From Rheinheimera sp. (GTDB taxonomy: Bacteria > Pseudomonadota > Gammaproteobacteria > Enterobacterales > Alteromonadaceae): a DNA stretch of 64,000 bases. Shown in pieces: positions 36,530 to 46,219 of the stretch; position 1 is the stretch's first letter; each line of letters opens with the position of its first letter. The notes beneath the pieces were generated by a model that worked only from the letters and a program-made list of their open reading frames with translations, had not been told where the DNA came from and made no database searches. The DNA is taken from assembly GCA_008015325.1 (NCBI GenBank), contig SSFI01000090.1, forward strand, positions 1 to 64,000, written 5' to 3'. A program made the translations under genes and the position numbers.

Positions 36530-37678
36530 GTGACGGCTTTATCCAACACCCTGCAGCCAGATAGCCTGCAACAACGCTATCAGGCTGCCATCGCCAATGG
36601 CAAGTTGCAGCCGGATGCGGCGCAGCAGCAGCTGGTGAGTGCACTGGCGCAGCTGCAGCAGCAACTCGCTTCCGGCGAAGCACAGACCGGCATTTACCTG
36701 TACGGTCCGGTCGGGCGTGGTAAAACCATGCTGATGGACTGGTTCTTCGACACGACAGTCACACCAGGTAAATTGCGGCTGCACTTTCATCATTTTATGG
36801 CGGCGGTGCATCAGGAATTACGCCAGCGGCAAGGTGAGCCAGACCCATTAGTGCAGGTGGGCCGCAGTTGGGCGGCACAATATCAGCTGCTGTGTTTTGA
36901 TGAGTTTTTTGTCAGCGACATTGGCGATGCGATGTTGCTGGCTACTTTATGGCGCCAGTTGTTTGCGCAAGGCGTGGTGCTGGTCGCGACGTCTAACTGT
37001 GCGCCAGAGGATTTATACAAAAACGGCCTGCAAAGGGCGCGATTCCTGCCTTTTATCAATGTACTGCAGCAATATTGTCAGGTGCTCAGCCTCGATGCCG
37101 GCATCGACTATCGCCGCAGTCAAACCACCGACTGGCGGTATCTCGGCATTGAAAAAACCGCAGACTGGCTGCTGCAGCAGGCGCAGCAATATTTTGGCGC
37201 AGTGGAACCCTGCGAGCAGGTGCTGGTGCACAACAGGCCGATTCCAACCTTGTGGCGCAATCAGCAGATCATCGGTTTTGATTTTATGGCGCTCTGCAGC
37301 GGGCCACGCAGTCAGCTCGATTACATGGCGCTGTGCCAGCCCGAGCAAGGCAGCCAATATCGCGCTATTGCCGTTGCCAATATTCCGCAGTTTTTGCCCG
37401 AAAGCGCCACCGCCATTTTGCACGGCGTCGAAGAGAATTATCAGCGTGAACACAGCGAGGTATTTGTCAGCAAACTCGACAACGAAGCACGCCGGCTGAT
37501 TGCGCTGGTCGACGAATGTTATGAGCGTGGGGTGCTGCTTATCTGCACCGCCGACAGCGCGCCGGAGCATTGGTATCAGGCCAGTCAGCTCAGTTTTGCC
37601 TTTGAACGCACTGTCTCCCGCTTGTATGAAATGCAGCGCTGGGATCTGGCAAAAATTGTCGGGGCGCACTCACTGTAA
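36530..37678 (+). CDS. AFG1/ZapE-family ATPase, second copy
   Basis: 382-residue P-loop ATPase of the AFG1 (Lace1/ZapE) family. Walker A is GPVGRGKT (about residues 62-69), Walker B is LLCFDEFFVSDIGDA, the sensor stretch is VLVATSNCAPEDLYKNGLQR, and the C-terminal RTVSRLYEMQ is conserved. GTG start, weak ribosome site, 12 bp behind the S9 peptidase. A second member at 54285-55379 occupies the classical zapE place next to rplM, so this copy is a paralogue with an undefined role. It is followed by the copper promoter region. Confidence 0.88.
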   Translation: MTALSNTLQPDSLQQRYQAAIANGKLQPDAAQQQLVSALAQLQQQLASGEAQTGIYLYGPVGRGKTMLMDWFFDTTVTPGKLRLHFHHFMAAVHQELRQRQGEPDPLVQVGRSWAAQYQLLCFDEFFVSDIGDAMLLATLWRQLFAQGVVLVATSNCAPEDLYKNGLQRARFLPFINVLQQYCQVLSLDAGIDYRRSQTTDWRYLGIEKTADWLLQQAQQYFGAVEPCEQVLVHNRPIPTLWRNQQIIGFDFMALCSGPRSQLDYMALCQPEQGSQYRAIAVANIPQFLPESATAILHGVEENYQREHSEVFVSKLDNEARRLIALVDECYERGVLLICTADSAPEHWYQASQLSFAFERTVSRLYEMQRWDLAKIVGAHSL

Positions 37679-37681
37679 CTA

Positions 37682-37712
37682 TTGACCTTCCCACCATGGC
37701 AAGGTTTAGCCT
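37682..37712 (+). promoter_or_regulatory. CueR-type copA promoter with 19-bp spacer
   Basis: -35 TTGACC (37682-37687), a 19-bp spacer, and -10 TAGCCT (37707-37712). The spacer holds the MerR-type dyad ACCTTCCCAC / ATGGCAAGGT (37685-37705). The over-long spacer plus dyad is the hallmark of promoters activated by copper-loaded CueR through DNA distortion. It serves copA and probably cueR. Confidence 0.92.
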
Positions 37713-37751
37713 TATGTTATCAATAGCTTTTATCCGCTGGGAGTCACCAGT

Positions 37752-40130
37752 ATGACAATCTCGACGACGTTAAAAATCAATGGGATGAACTGCGCCTCAT
37801 GCGCCGGCCGGGTCGAAAAAGTCTTAAATGCGGTCGCAGGCGTCGAAGCGGCCAGCGTCAATCTGGCGACCGAGACGGCAACAGTGACAGGTGATGTCCC
37901 CACTCAGATGCTGGACGCAGCGGTTTCAGCGGCAGGTTATCAGCTGGAATGTACTGAAAGGCAATTAGCCGTTAAAGGGATGAGCTGCGCTTCCTGCGCC
38001 GGCCGGGTGGAAAAAAGCCTGCTAAAAGTACCGGGCGTGTTGTCCGCCAGCGTCAATCTGGCCACCGAGCAGGTCAGCCTGCGCTTAACCAATGACGTCA
38101 GCGAAGAAAATCTGCTACAAGCCGTGACGACCGCCGGCTATGAACTGGTGCTGGCGCCCACTGTCACTGAAACTGAGGCTGAAATTGGTACAGCACCAAA
38201 GCAACCCGCGTTTTACCAGCAGGACAGCTGGCCGGTCATAGGGGCAGCGCTGCTGACCATGCCACTGGTTCTGCCGATGTTTGGCCTGTTATTCGGCGTC
38301 GACTGGATGCTGCCGGCTTTCTGGCAGTGGCTGCTGGCGACGCCGGTGCAGTTTTATTTTGGTGCGCGTTTTTACAAAGCCGGCTGGCACGCTTTAAAAG
38401 CCAAAAGCGGCAATATGGATTTACTGGTGTCGATTGGTACCAGCGCGGCTTATGGTTTGTCGCTTTATCTGTGGTACAGCTTTGACGGTCATCATGGTGC
38501 CCCGCACCTGTATTTTGAAAGCAGTGCTGCGGTGCTGACGCTGGTATTGCTCGGCAAATTTTTAGAAAAACGCGCGAAAAAACGCACCACTGATGCCTTA
38601 CAGGCACTGGAGAATTTAAAACCCACAACAGCGACCGTCTGGCGTGATGGCAGGTGGCACAGTATCGCCGCCGCTGCATTGAAAAAACACGACAGAGTCA
38701 AAGTGTTGCCCGGCGAGCGCATTCCGGCCGACGGTATGGTAATAAACGGCAGCAGCCATGTGGACGAAGCGCTGATCAGCGGTGAAAGTATGCCACTGCA
38801 TAAAAGCGACGGCGACCGGCTGACCGGTGGCGCTATTAATCTGGATGGCGTGCTGGAATTTACTGCCACGGCCGTGGGTGCCGAATCCACGCTGGCAAAA
38901 ATCATCCGGTTAGTCGAGCAGGCTCAGGGCGCCAAAGCACCGGTACAGGCACTGGTCGATAAGATCAGCAATATTTTTGTGCCGGTCGTGCTACTGGTTG
39001 CGCTCTTCACATTGCTGATCTGGGGGCTGGTGTTAAACGACTGGACCCAAGGCATCTTACACGCTGTGGCGGTGCTGGTGATTGCCTGTCCTTGTGCGCT
39101 TGGCCTTGCCACGCCGGCCGCTATTATGGCTGGCACCGGCACTGCAGCGCGGCACGGCATTCTGGTCAAAGACGCTGTTGCACTGGAGCAGGCGACCAAC
39201 ATCGATTATGTGGTGTTTGATAAAACCGGCACCCTGACCGCAGGTAAACCTGAATTGCTGCAACTGACCGCCTTCGCAGAAGAAAAGCAAACAGTGCTGC
39301 GGATGGCTTTTGCGCTGTCGCAGCACAGCGAACATCCGCTGGCCAAAGCGGTGGTCCAGTATGCCCAAACCCAGCAAGTGCCAGCTGGCGAAGTCAGCCA
39401 GTTCACTGTGGTGGCCGGTAAAGGCGTGCAGGCGCAGTTCGGCGAGCGCTTGATTATACTGGGCTCCGGGCATTGGATGCGCGAACTGGGGTTAACATTG
39501 CCAACCGATCAAATTCAGATCCACGGGGCGTCCGTGTCGTGGCTGGCGGAAATGCAGAACGGTCACGCTAAACTGCTGGGGTTGTTATGTTTTGCTGACC
39601 AAGCCAAACCAGAGGCAAAAGCCGCAGTGCAGCAGTTGCAACAGCGCGGTATCAAAGTGGCGATGCTGACCGGCGACTCTCAAAACAGCGCCGATTATAT
39701 TGCCGGGCAGCTGAGGTTAGATAACGTACAGGCCGAAGTGTTACCGCAAGGCAAAGCGCAGGCCGTGGCGGCCTATCAGGCGCAAGGCTATAAAGTGGCG
39801 ATGGTTGGCGACGGCATCAACGATGCGCCGGCATTGGCGCAGGCCGATTTGGGCATTGCGATGGCCACAGGCACCGAAGTCGCCGTCAGTGCTGCGGCAA
39901 TAACGCTGATGCGCGGCGATCCTTCGTTGGTCGCCGCTGCATTGTCACTCGCCAGTGCCACTTACAGGAATATTCAGCAAAATCTGTTCTGGGCTTTTGC
40001 CTTTAATATTGTCGGCATCCCGCTCGCCGCCATGGGATTTCTAAACCCGGTGATTGCCGGTGCGGCTATGGCCTGTAGCAGTGTGTTGGTCGTCACTAAC
40101 GCACTGCGTCTGCAACGCCTGGCTTTTTGA
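37752..40130 (+). CDS. copA: Copper-exporting P1B-type ATPase
   Basis: Pumps Cu(I) out of the cytoplasm. It has 792 residues. Two heavy-metal-associated domains have GMNCASC (C14, C17) and GMSCASC (C79, C82). Eight membrane helices follow, with the transport motif IACPCALG (about 446), the actuator stretch LISGESMP, the phosphorylation motif DKTGTLT (about D490), and MVGDGINDAPAL near the hinge. GGGAG precedes the start. The CueR-type promoter upstream and cueR 14 bp downstream make a self-regulated copper operon. Confidence 0.96.
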   Translation: MTISTTLKINGMNCASCAGRVEKVLNAVAGVEAASVNLATETATVTGDVPTQMLDAAVSAAGYQLECTERQLAVKGMSCASCAGRVEKSLLKVPGVLSASVNLATEQVSLRLTNDVSEENLLQAVTTAGYELVLAPTVTETEAEIGTAPKQPAFYQQDSWPVIGAALLTMPLVLPMFGLLFGVDWMLPAFWQWLLATPVQFYFGARFYKAGWHALKAKSGNMDLLVSIGTSAAYGLSLYLWYSFDGHHGAPHLYFESSAAVLTLVLLGKFLEKRAKKRTTDALQALENLKPTTATVWRDGRWHSIAAAALKKHDRVKVLPGERIPADGMVINGSSHVDEALISGESMPLHKSDGDRLTGGAINLDGVLEFTATAVGAESTLAKIIRLVEQAQGAKAPVQALVDKISNIFVPVVLLVALFTLLIWGLVLNDWTQGILHAVAVLVIACPCALGLATPAAIMAGTGTAARHGILVKDAVALEQATNIDYVVFDKTGTLTAGKPELLQLTAFAEEKQTVLRMAFALSQHSEHPLAKAVVQYAQTQQVPAGEVSQFTVVAGKGVQAQFGERLIILGSGHWMRELGLTLPTDQIQIHGASVSWLAEMQNGHAKLLGLLCFADQAKPEAKAAVQQLQQRGIKVAMLTGDSQNSADYIAGQLRLDNVQAEVLPQGKAQAVAAYQAQGYKVAMVGDGINDAPALAQADLGIAMATGTEVAVSAAAITLMRGDPSLVAAALSLASATYRNIQQNLFWAFAFNIVGIPLAAMGFLNPVIAGAAMACSSVLVVTNALRLQRLAF

Positions 40131-40144
40131 ATAAGGAGACAGCC

Positions 40145-40549
40145 ATGGCCACTTTATTAACCATCGGCGATGCGGCGAAAGCGAGCGGCTTAAGCGCCAA
40201 AATGATCCGCCACTACGAACAGTCTGGGTTGCTGCGAAAATCTGCCCGGACTGACGCGGGTTATCGTTTGTATAACAGTGAACAAATCAATCAGTTACGC
40301 TTTATCCGCCAGGCGCGCAATCTTGGTTTTTCACTATCAGATATTCATGCCCTGCTGGAGCTCTGGCAAAACCCCGAGCGCGAAAGCCGGGCCGTAAAAC
40401 AACTGGCCCAACAGCATCTCGCTGAAATCGCCGCTAAAATTGCGGAGCTGCAACATATGCAGCAAGTGCTGACTGCGCTGGCAGACAGCTGCAAAGGCGA
40501 CGGCAGCCCACACTGCAATATTCTGAATCAGTTGGCAAAACCAGACTGA
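40145..40549 (+). CDS. cueR: MerR-family copper-responsive regulator
   Basis: 134 residues. The N-terminal MerR helix-turn-helix opens with LTIGDAAKASGLSAKMIRHYE, followed by the dimerisation helix. The Cu(I)-binding loop has two cysteines spaced as in CueR (DSCKGDGSPHCN). The start at 40145 follows AAGGAGA; a longer ORF overlaps the copA stop and is not used. It should activate the copA promoter at 37682-37712. Its stop is only 3 bases from that of the convergent mgsA. Confidence 0.93.
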   Translation: MATLLTIGDAAKASGLSAKMIRHYEQSGLLRKSARTDAGYRLYNSEQINQLRFIRQARNLGFSLSDIHALLELWQNPERESRAVKQLAQQHLAEIAAKIAELQHMQQVLTALADSCKGDGSPHCNILNQLAKPD

Positions 40550-40552
40550 TGT

Positions 40553-40990
40553 CTAAAATTTCCCCGGCTCAAACCGGCGCTGATGGGCACTGAAATCCGG
40601 CACCGCGCGCTGATAATCAGTCTGAAATAAACTCGAATGCACAATAAAATCGGCGGTAGCTTTGTTACAGGCCACCGGAATATTCCACACGACGGCAAGG
40701 CGGATCAACGCTTTAACGTCCGGATCGTGTGGCTGCGAGCTCAGCGGGTCCCAGAAAAATACCAGCCAGTCGATTTTTTGCTCAGCGATTAAAGCACCGA
40801 TTTGCTGGTCACCGCCGAGTGGCCCACTGGCAAAACAATGCACCGGCAGCTGTAATTTGTCGCTGATGAGCCGCCCCGTCGTACCGGTCGCGTACAACGT
40901 TTTGTTTTGGAAAAATGCAGCATGAGTCGCCACCCAATCCAGCAATTCAGCTTTTTTACCGTCGTGGGCGATCAGAGCAATCGATTTCAT
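40553..40990 (-). CDS. mgsA: Methylglyoxal synthase
   Basis: Converts dihydroxyacetone phosphate to methylglyoxal and phosphate, a glycolytic overflow bypass. It has 145 residues, close to the usual 150. Visible signature: ALIAHDGKK at the N-terminus, TGTTGRLI for phosphate binding, [11 protein letters not shown], and the catalytic Asp region [21 protein letters not shown] precedes the start. It is a single gene, convergent with cueR, and has a repeat cluster upstream. Confidence 0.95.
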   Translation of the reverse strand: MKSIALIAHDGKKAELLDWVATHAAFFQNKTLYATGTTGRLISDKLQLPVHCFASGPLGGDQQIGALIAEQKIDWLVFFWDPLSSQPHDPDVKALIRLAVVWNIPVACNKATADFIVHSSLFQTDYQRAVPDFSAHQRRFEPGKF

Positions 40991-41039
40991 AAGGTTCCTT
41001 TGTGAAACAGAGTCGTGTTAAACATACGGTATCAAATAA

Positions 41040-41160
41040 AAAAATTGCCAGGAGCAATTTTTAACAACGCGAAGCGTTGGCCCGTAGGGTAAGCGCCATG
41101 GATGGTGCGCATCACGGAAAATTGCTCCTGCATTTTCCGTGTACCGTACTTCCTGTACAT
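41040..41160. repeat. Composite hairpin repeat cluster upstream of mgsA
   Basis: Four hairpins in 121 bp: AAAAATTGC / GCAATTTTT (41040-41062); CAACGC / GCGTTG (41065-41079); an imperfect GCGCCAT / ATGGTGCGC arm pair (41093-41110); and ACGGAAAAT / ATTTTCCGT (41114-41140). The last belongs to a third copy of the 46-bp unit seen twice at 913-1006. GGAGCAATTTT at 41051 is also the exact complement of AAAATTGCTCC in that unit, so the whole cluster can fold on itself. REP/BIME-type mosaic, no ORF. Confidence 0.8.
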
Positions 41161-41185
41161 AAAAAAAAGCCCGGCAAAGCCGGGC
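41161..41185 (-). terminator. Rho-independent terminator of ilvC
   Basis: A 7-bp stem GCCCGGC / GCCGGGC with loop AAA and eight U residues on the minus strand, 66 bases past the ilvC stop codon. Confidence 0.9.
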
Positions 41186-41250
41186 AAACAACCAAGGTCC
41201 ACGTAAAAAACTCAGTGTGGGGTTGGCAGCGCTATTGAAGCGCTCGCCTA

Positions 41251-42732
41251 TTAAGCACTAATCACGATCCGCTTCATCGCGGTCATATATCCCCGTAATG
41301 TCTTGCCAACGATTTCCACCGGATGATTACGGATGGCTTCGTTTACTTCAATCAACCGCACGTTATCGACACCGTTGCTGGCTGAGGCTAAACCTTTGCC
41401 CAACAGTTCAGGGCTGATGTTGTTCACCAGGTCGCGCAGCATCGGGACTGCGGCGTTGGCAAACAGATAGTTACCGTATTCTGCCGTGTCGCTGATCACC
41501 ACGTTCATCTCATACAGACGTTTACGGGCAATAGTGTTCGCAATCAGTGGCGTTTCATGCAGCGACTCGTAATAGGCTGACTCTTCAACAATACCGGCTT
41601 CCACCATGGTATCAAACGCCAGCTCTACACCTGCTTTTACCATCGCGACTAACAAAATGGCGCGGTCGAAATAATCTTGCTCTGCGATGTGTTCGCTGGA
41701 CACCGGCGCGTTTTCAAAACCGCTTTGACGGGTTTCTTCGCGCCAGCCCAGCAGTTGTTTGTCATCGTTCGCCCAGTCCGCCATCATCGTCTCGGAGAAC
41801 TTGCCGGAGATGATGTCGTCCATGTGCTTGGCAAATAGCGGCTGCAGAATGCCTTTTAATTGCTCAGCTAAGTCGTACGCTTTGATTTTCGCCGGGTTCG
41901 ACAGGCGGTCCATCATGTTGGTGATGCCACCGTGCTTCAGCGCTTCAGTAATCGTTTCCCAGCCAAACTGGATCAGCTTGGCGGCAAAACCGGCTTCATA
42001 ACCATCAGCAACCAGTTTGTCGTAGGCTAAGATAGCGCCGGTCTGTAACATGCCGCACAGAATGGTCTGCTCGCCCATCAAATCTGATTTCACTTCCGCT
42101 ACAAAGCTGGATTCCAGCACACCGGCACGATCGCCGCCGGTAGCAGAGGCGTAAGCTTTGGCGATCGCCAGGCCGTTGCCATTCGGGTCGTTTTCCGGAT
42201 GCACCGCAATCAAAGTCGGTACACCAAAACCGCGTTTGTATTCTTCACGCACTTCAGTACCCGGGCACTTCGGCGCCACCATGATGACGGTGATGTCTTT
42301 GCGGATTTGCGTGCCTTCTTCGACGATATTAAAACCGTGCGAATAAGCCAGCGTCGCGCCTTGTTTCATCAGCGGCATCACCGCTTTGACGACTGAAGTA
42401 TGTTGTTTGTCCGGCGTCAGGTTCAGTACCAGATCGGCCGTTGGAATTAATTCTTCGTAAGTGCCTACAGTGAAACCATTTTCGCTGGCCTGCAGGAAAG
42501 ATTTACGTTTTTGCGCAATGGCGTCAGCGCGCAGTGCATAAGAGATATTCACGCCAGAATCGCGCATGTTCAGGCCCTGGTTTAAACCCTGAGCACCACA
42601 GCCAACGATGACTACTTTCCAACCTTTGATAAAGTTACAACCGTCGGCAAACTCTTCTTTTTGCATAAAACGGCATTTGCCCAGCTGCTTTAACTGCTGG
42701 CGTAAGTTCAGTGTGTTGAAATAATTAGCCAT
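41251..42732 (-). CDS. ilvC: Ketol-acid reductoisomerase, class II
   Basis: NADPH-dependent step of valine and isoleucine synthesis. It has 493 residues, the long class II form of enterics. The Rossmann loop is [21 protein letters not shown], abridged here as [10 protein letters not shown] (about residue 43). Later come [16 protein letters not shown] and the duplicated C-terminal knotted domain. Start MANYFNTL at 42732 with AGGA seven bases upstream; the 55-residue upstream extension crosses the regulatory region and is rejected. It is divergent from ilvY, as in E. coli, where acetolactate-type substrates induce it through IlvY. Confidence 0.96.
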   Translation of the reverse strand: MANYFNTLNLRQQLKQLGKCRFMQKEEFADGCNFIKGWKVVIVGCGAQGLNQGLNMRDSGVNISYALRADAIAQKRKSFLQASENGFTVGTYEELIPTADLVLNLTPDKQHTSVVKAVMPLMKQGATLAYSHGFNIVEEGTQIRKDITVIMVAPKCPGTEVREEYKRGFGVPTLIAVHPENDPNGNGLAIAKAYASATGGDRAGVLESSFVAEVKSDLMGEQTILCGMLQTGAILAYDKLVADGYEAGFAAKLIQFGWETITEALKHGGITNMMDRLSNPAKIKAYDLAEQLKGILQPLFAKHMDDIISGKFSETMMADWANDDKQLLGWREETRQSGFENAPVSSEHIAEQDYFDRAILLVAMVKAGVELAFDTMVEAGIVEESAYYESLHETPLIANTIARKRLYEMNVVISDTAEYGNYLFANAAVPMLRDLVNNISPELLGKGLASASNGVDNVRLIEVNEAIRNHPVEIVGKTLRGYMTAMKRIVISA

Positions 42733-42858
42733 CTGTCGATCCTGATAATTCTGATTTGCCGGTCCGGTCGTGCAATATGCACTGTGGGAGCTTTGGCAGA
42801 ACAACGCTCTGTGCGCTGTTTTGATAAAGCCAGCATAGGCTAGTAGTTTCATTGCGTG

Positions 42859-42921
42859 AAGTGATATATTCTCAAAACAGTATTTCACTTTTTGCAATTA
42901 AGAATCTGCAATCGACAGATT
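42859..42921. promoter_or_regulatory. Probable IlvY operators between ilvC and ilvY
   Basis: Two inverted repeats lie in the 205-bp divergent gap: AAGTGATATA with TATTTCACTT (42859-42890) and AATCTG-N7-CAGATT (42903-42921). Paired LysR-type sites next to the regulator start fit IlvY autoregulation and ilvC activation. Assignment rests on gene context and symmetry. Confidence 0.55.
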
Positions 42922-42937
42922 GTAGCGAAGGAATCTG

Positions 42938-43834
42938 ATGGATATCCGCAGCGCCCAGCTTTACCTGCATCTGGCGAGCAGCCTGAATTTCAGTAAAACC
43001 AGTGAACAGCTGTATGTTTCGCCGTCGACGCTGACGCGGATTATTCAGCGCCTCGAAGATGATTTAGGCGTGCAGCTGTTCAGCCGTGACAAAAGATCAG
43101 TGCGGCTGACGCCAGCCGGCGTACGTTTTCAGCAGTTTGTTAAGCAATATCTTGCCGACTGGCATCAGCTGCAGGTGGATTTGTCGTTAACCTCAGACGC
43201 GCTGCAGGGCGAGATCCGGCTGTTTTGTACCGTCACCGCGAGTTATAGCCATCTGCCGGCCATTCTGGATAAATTCCGCCTGCTGTGCCCGAAAGCCGAA
43301 ATCAGCCTGACCACCGGCGACGCCGCGCTGGCGCTCGATAAAGTCAAAAACGACGAAGCTGATATTGCGCTGGCGGTCTATCCGCCGAATTTACCGCTGA
43401 ATATCGCCTTTGCCAGTATCGCCAAATTACCGCTGCAGCTGATTGCGCCGGTGATCCCCTGCAAGGTCAATGATTTATTGAGTGAAGCGACTGTGGACTG
43501 GGACAAAATCCCGCTGATCGTGCCGGAACATGGCCCGGCGCGTAGCCGCCTCGATGCCTGGCTCAAATATCAGGGCATCACGCCGAATATTGTCGCCAAA
43601 GTCGAAGGCCATGAAGCGATGGTCAGTATGGTCGCGCTTGGTACTGGCGTGGCCATCGCGCCCGATCCGGTGGTACAACACAGCCCGGTGCGCGACCGGG
43701 TGCGAGTGCTGGCGCTGGATTATCAGTTCAGCCCTTTTGATTTGGGCATCTGCATGCAATCCAAACGCCTGCACGAACCACTGATGCGCGCCTTCTGGCA
43801 AGTTGCCTCAGGTGGCCCGGCCCTGCAGCAATAA
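42938..43834 (+). CDS. ilvY: LysR-type regulator of ilvC
   Basis: 298 residues. The N-terminal winged helix-turn-helix runs from MDIRSAQLYLHLASSLNFS to SRDKRSVRLTPAG, and a LysR effector domain follows. AAGGA precedes the start. It is divergent from ilvC, the standard arrangement for IlvY, which needs acetolactate or acetohydroxybutyrate to activate ilvC. Its last 27 bases overlap the convergent ABC permease gene. Confidence 0.93.
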   Translation: MDIRSAQLYLHLASSLNFSKTSEQLYVSPSTLTRIIQRLEDDLGVQLFSRDKRSVRLTPAGVRFQQFVKQYLADWHQLQVDLSLTSDALQGEIRLFCTVTASYSHLPAILDKFRLLCPKAEISLTTGDAALALDKVKNDEADIALAVYPPNLPLNIAFASIAKLPLQLIAPVIPCKVNDLLSEATVDWDKIPLIVPEHGPARSRLDAWLKYQGITPNIVAKVEGHEAMVSMVALGTGVAIAPDPVVQHSPVRDRVRVLALDYQFSPFDLGICMQSKRLHEPLMRAFWQVASGGPALQQ

Positions 43835-46219
43835 GGCGATGGGCTTTTGCAACAAGCGGAGCGCGGGCAGTGCAGTCGCCAACAGCACCAGTGCCAGCAT
43901 CATCACCAGCGCCGGTAACACAGCGCTGTGCTGAAACACCGGTGCCCCGAGTTTGCCACTGAGCCAGGGCGAGAGCCCCCACAACAACAAAGCACAAACC
44001 GGTACACTGAACAGCAATAACCCAAGCTGATGGCGACATAAACGGCTGATTAAACCCGGCACGGTGGCGCCGACCGCCAGTTTAGTTGCCAGCACACTTT
44101 GCTCTAACAGCAGCTGAGTTTTCAGCTGGTAATACAAACTTAACGCGGCGAGCAGGCTAATCACCCCGGCTAACAGCAACGAGATGCGGGCAAAAATCCA
44201 ATAAGGTTCATTAATTTGCTCTAGTTGAGTGGCTAAAGTGCCCCTGTAGCTGATGTCTAAATCCTGACCTTGCCGGTCAGCCCAGTCTTCCAGTGCTGTG
44301 GTCACTTCGTCGACCAGTTTTGGATTTGTGGTGAGGCTCAGATATTTGTGCGGCCCCCAGCCATTAGGTTTCAGTTGGGTGTACATCATCGGCATAGGTG
44401 CCGCAGCAACCCCACGGTGCGGCAAGTCTTTCACTACTCCGCGGATTTGTACCTGCACTTCGAAGGGGGCCATGTAGCTCAGCGTGCTGCCGGGTAAATC
44501 AGCATGGGACTGGCCTGGTTCCAGCAAACGGTCGGCCAATGCCTGGTTAATTACAATCCCATCGATGTCTGTTACCGTATCACCTGCTAGCAACTCAGCA
44601 CCTAAAAATTGCAAGTAACTGCTGCTGACCATCATACTGCCGACAAACATCTCAAGGCTGTGCCCCGCGACTGTCGTCGTCAGTTTTCGTTCTTCAGGCT
44701 CAGTAAAGGGCACAGATAATGCGATTTGCTCTGGAGTATAAACCCCGAACTCACCACGTTGCAGCTTCGCATCAGGCTGAATGCCAGGGTTTAACTGCAA
44801 CTGCAGCTCTTCAAATGGCAACCAGCGGCTGATAGCCTTTTCCTGCTGTAGCAATTGAAACTGCAGCGAAAACGCCAGCACCAACGCCAGACCGGCAAAA
44901 CTCAGTTGCAACACCTGCTGCGCCCACGCCAGCCGTTGCTGCAACAAGTTACGCTGGCCTTGGCGATTACGAAACATCCGGGCGCGGCGCAGCTGCCACA
45001 GTAGCGGCAGCTGGCTGCACAGCAGTAAAAATACAGTCAGCACCGACATGGCAATAGCGGCATAACCCCAAGCAAAAGGCACGCCAGCGCTGCCAAAATA
45101 CTGCTGATACACCTTGAGCCCGGCCAACAAGCCAGCCCCTTGCCAATACAACAACCCACCAATAGCGACAGCAGCGCACCAAAGCGGTAACTGCTCCAGC
45201 GCCAGCTGCCGGCTTAACTGCGGGCTGCGGGCACCCAACACCTGGCGCATGCCCATTTCATGTTGGCGCTGCACCAGCTGGCCTATCAGGCAAAATACCA
45301 GGTTAATAGCGACCACGGCGCCGCATAACAGCGTCAGGCAACACAGCAACCAGAATTGCTGCAATAAGTCAGCACGCTGCTCCGGAAAAAGCTCAATGCC
45401 AGGAATAATGTCGGCCTGATGTTTATCTTCCAGCATTTTAAAGGCTTGCAGACCCAACCATTCAACCGGCGTTGCATCATAGTTTTCGGTCAGCACAGAC
45501 AAATCGACCGGACCTTTAAGCCGAATAAAGCCAATACTATTTGGCAGATTTTCTGTCATCGCCAGTGCTTTCGGGCCTGGACCTTTGCTGACATCGTGGC
45601 CCTTATCACTGTCCAGTAATGATAAAAACCGGTCCTCCCATGGTAACCATAAACCCGGTCGTTTTTCGGTAAAGCGGTCCATAGCAGGCGGTAACACCGC
45701 AGCAACCAGATAGCGTTTATCACTGTTACGCACCAGCACTTCCAGCCCCCGAACTTCTGGCTTGCCCAATAGTTGCCATAACCAATGACTTAGGTAAACC
45801 GGCTGCGATTGACCGATTTGTTGTGAAAAAAATGGAGTTTTAAGCCCCAGCACTTCTGGTAGATTTTCGCTGTAAAACATCAGCTGTGTGCGGTCGATAT
45901 TCTGTTCTGCGATTCGTAACTCACTGGGTTTAAAACGGGCAATGGCCAACTCAACTACCTCTGGCCGCTGCATTAACCGGTACAACTCCGCATTGCTAAC
46001 GGGTCGATAACGACCTTGCGGGTCGGTGCGGTGTACAGTCGCCACTAAATCTGCCGGTTGCGCCCAGCCTGGTAGCGGAGTGCGCAGCTGCGGCCCTAAT
46101 TGCAGTAACAGCAACAATAATGCACTGAAACAGCCTAAGCCAAGCGCCAACAAACTCCATTGCAGGCGCTGGCCCCGCCATAAGCGCCAGCTAAACTTCA
46201 GCGTGAACAGCACATGCAT
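43808..46219 (-). CDS. MacB/FtsX-type ABC permease
   Basis: 803-residue inner-membrane protein with a duplicated FtsX layout: one N-terminal helix, a periplasmic domain (about 45-285), three helices (about 285-400), another helix near 430, a second periplasmic domain, and three helices at the C-terminus (about 680-800). There is no fused ATPase; that is encoded by the preceding gene, whose stop shares a base with this start (TGATG). Probably part of a tripartite efflux or mechanotransmission pump. Substrate unknown. Confidence 0.85.
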   Translation of the reverse strand: MHVLFTLKFSWRLWRGQRLQWSLLALGLGCFSALLLLLLQLGPQLRTPLPGWAQPADLVATVHRTDPQGRYRPVSNAELYRLMQRPEVVELAIARFKPSELRIAEQNIDRTQLMFYSENLPEVLGLKTPFFSQQIGQSQPVYLSHWLWQLLGKPEVRGLEVLVRNSDKRYLVAAVLPPAMDRFTEKRPGLWLPWEDRFLSLLDSDKGHDVSKGPGPKALAMTENLPNSIGFIRLKGPVDLSVLTENYDATPVEWLGLQAFKMLEDKHQADIIPGIELFPEQRADLLQQFWLLCCLTLLCGAVVAINLVFCLIGQLVQRQHEMGMRQVLGARSPQLSRQLALEQLPLWCAAVAIGGLLYWQGAGLLAGLKVYQQYFGSAGVPFAWGYAAIAMSVLTVFLLLCSQLPLLWQLRRARMFRNRQGQRNLLQQRLAWAQQVLQLSFAGLALVLAFSLQFQLLQQEKAISRWLPFEELQLQLNPGIQPDAKLQRGEFGVYTPEQIALSVPFTEPEERKLTTTVAGHSLEMFVGSMMVSSSYLQFLGAELLAGDTVTDIDGIVINQALADRLLEPGQSHADLPGSTLSYMAPFEVQVQIRGVVKDLPHRGVAAAPMPMMYTQLKPNGWGPHKYLSLTTNPKLVDEVTTALEDWADRQGQDLDISYRGTLATQLEQINEPYWIFARISLLLAGVISLLAALSLYYQLKTQLLLEQSVLATKLAVGATVPGLISRLCRHQLGLLLFSVPVCALLLWGLSPWLSGKLGAPVFQHSAVLPALVMMLALVLLATALPALRLLQKPIALLLQGRAT

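Noticed and set aside
42733..42897. 55-codon N-terminal extension of ilvC
   Set aside because: It crosses the ilvC-ilvY control region and the family starts at MANYFNTL.
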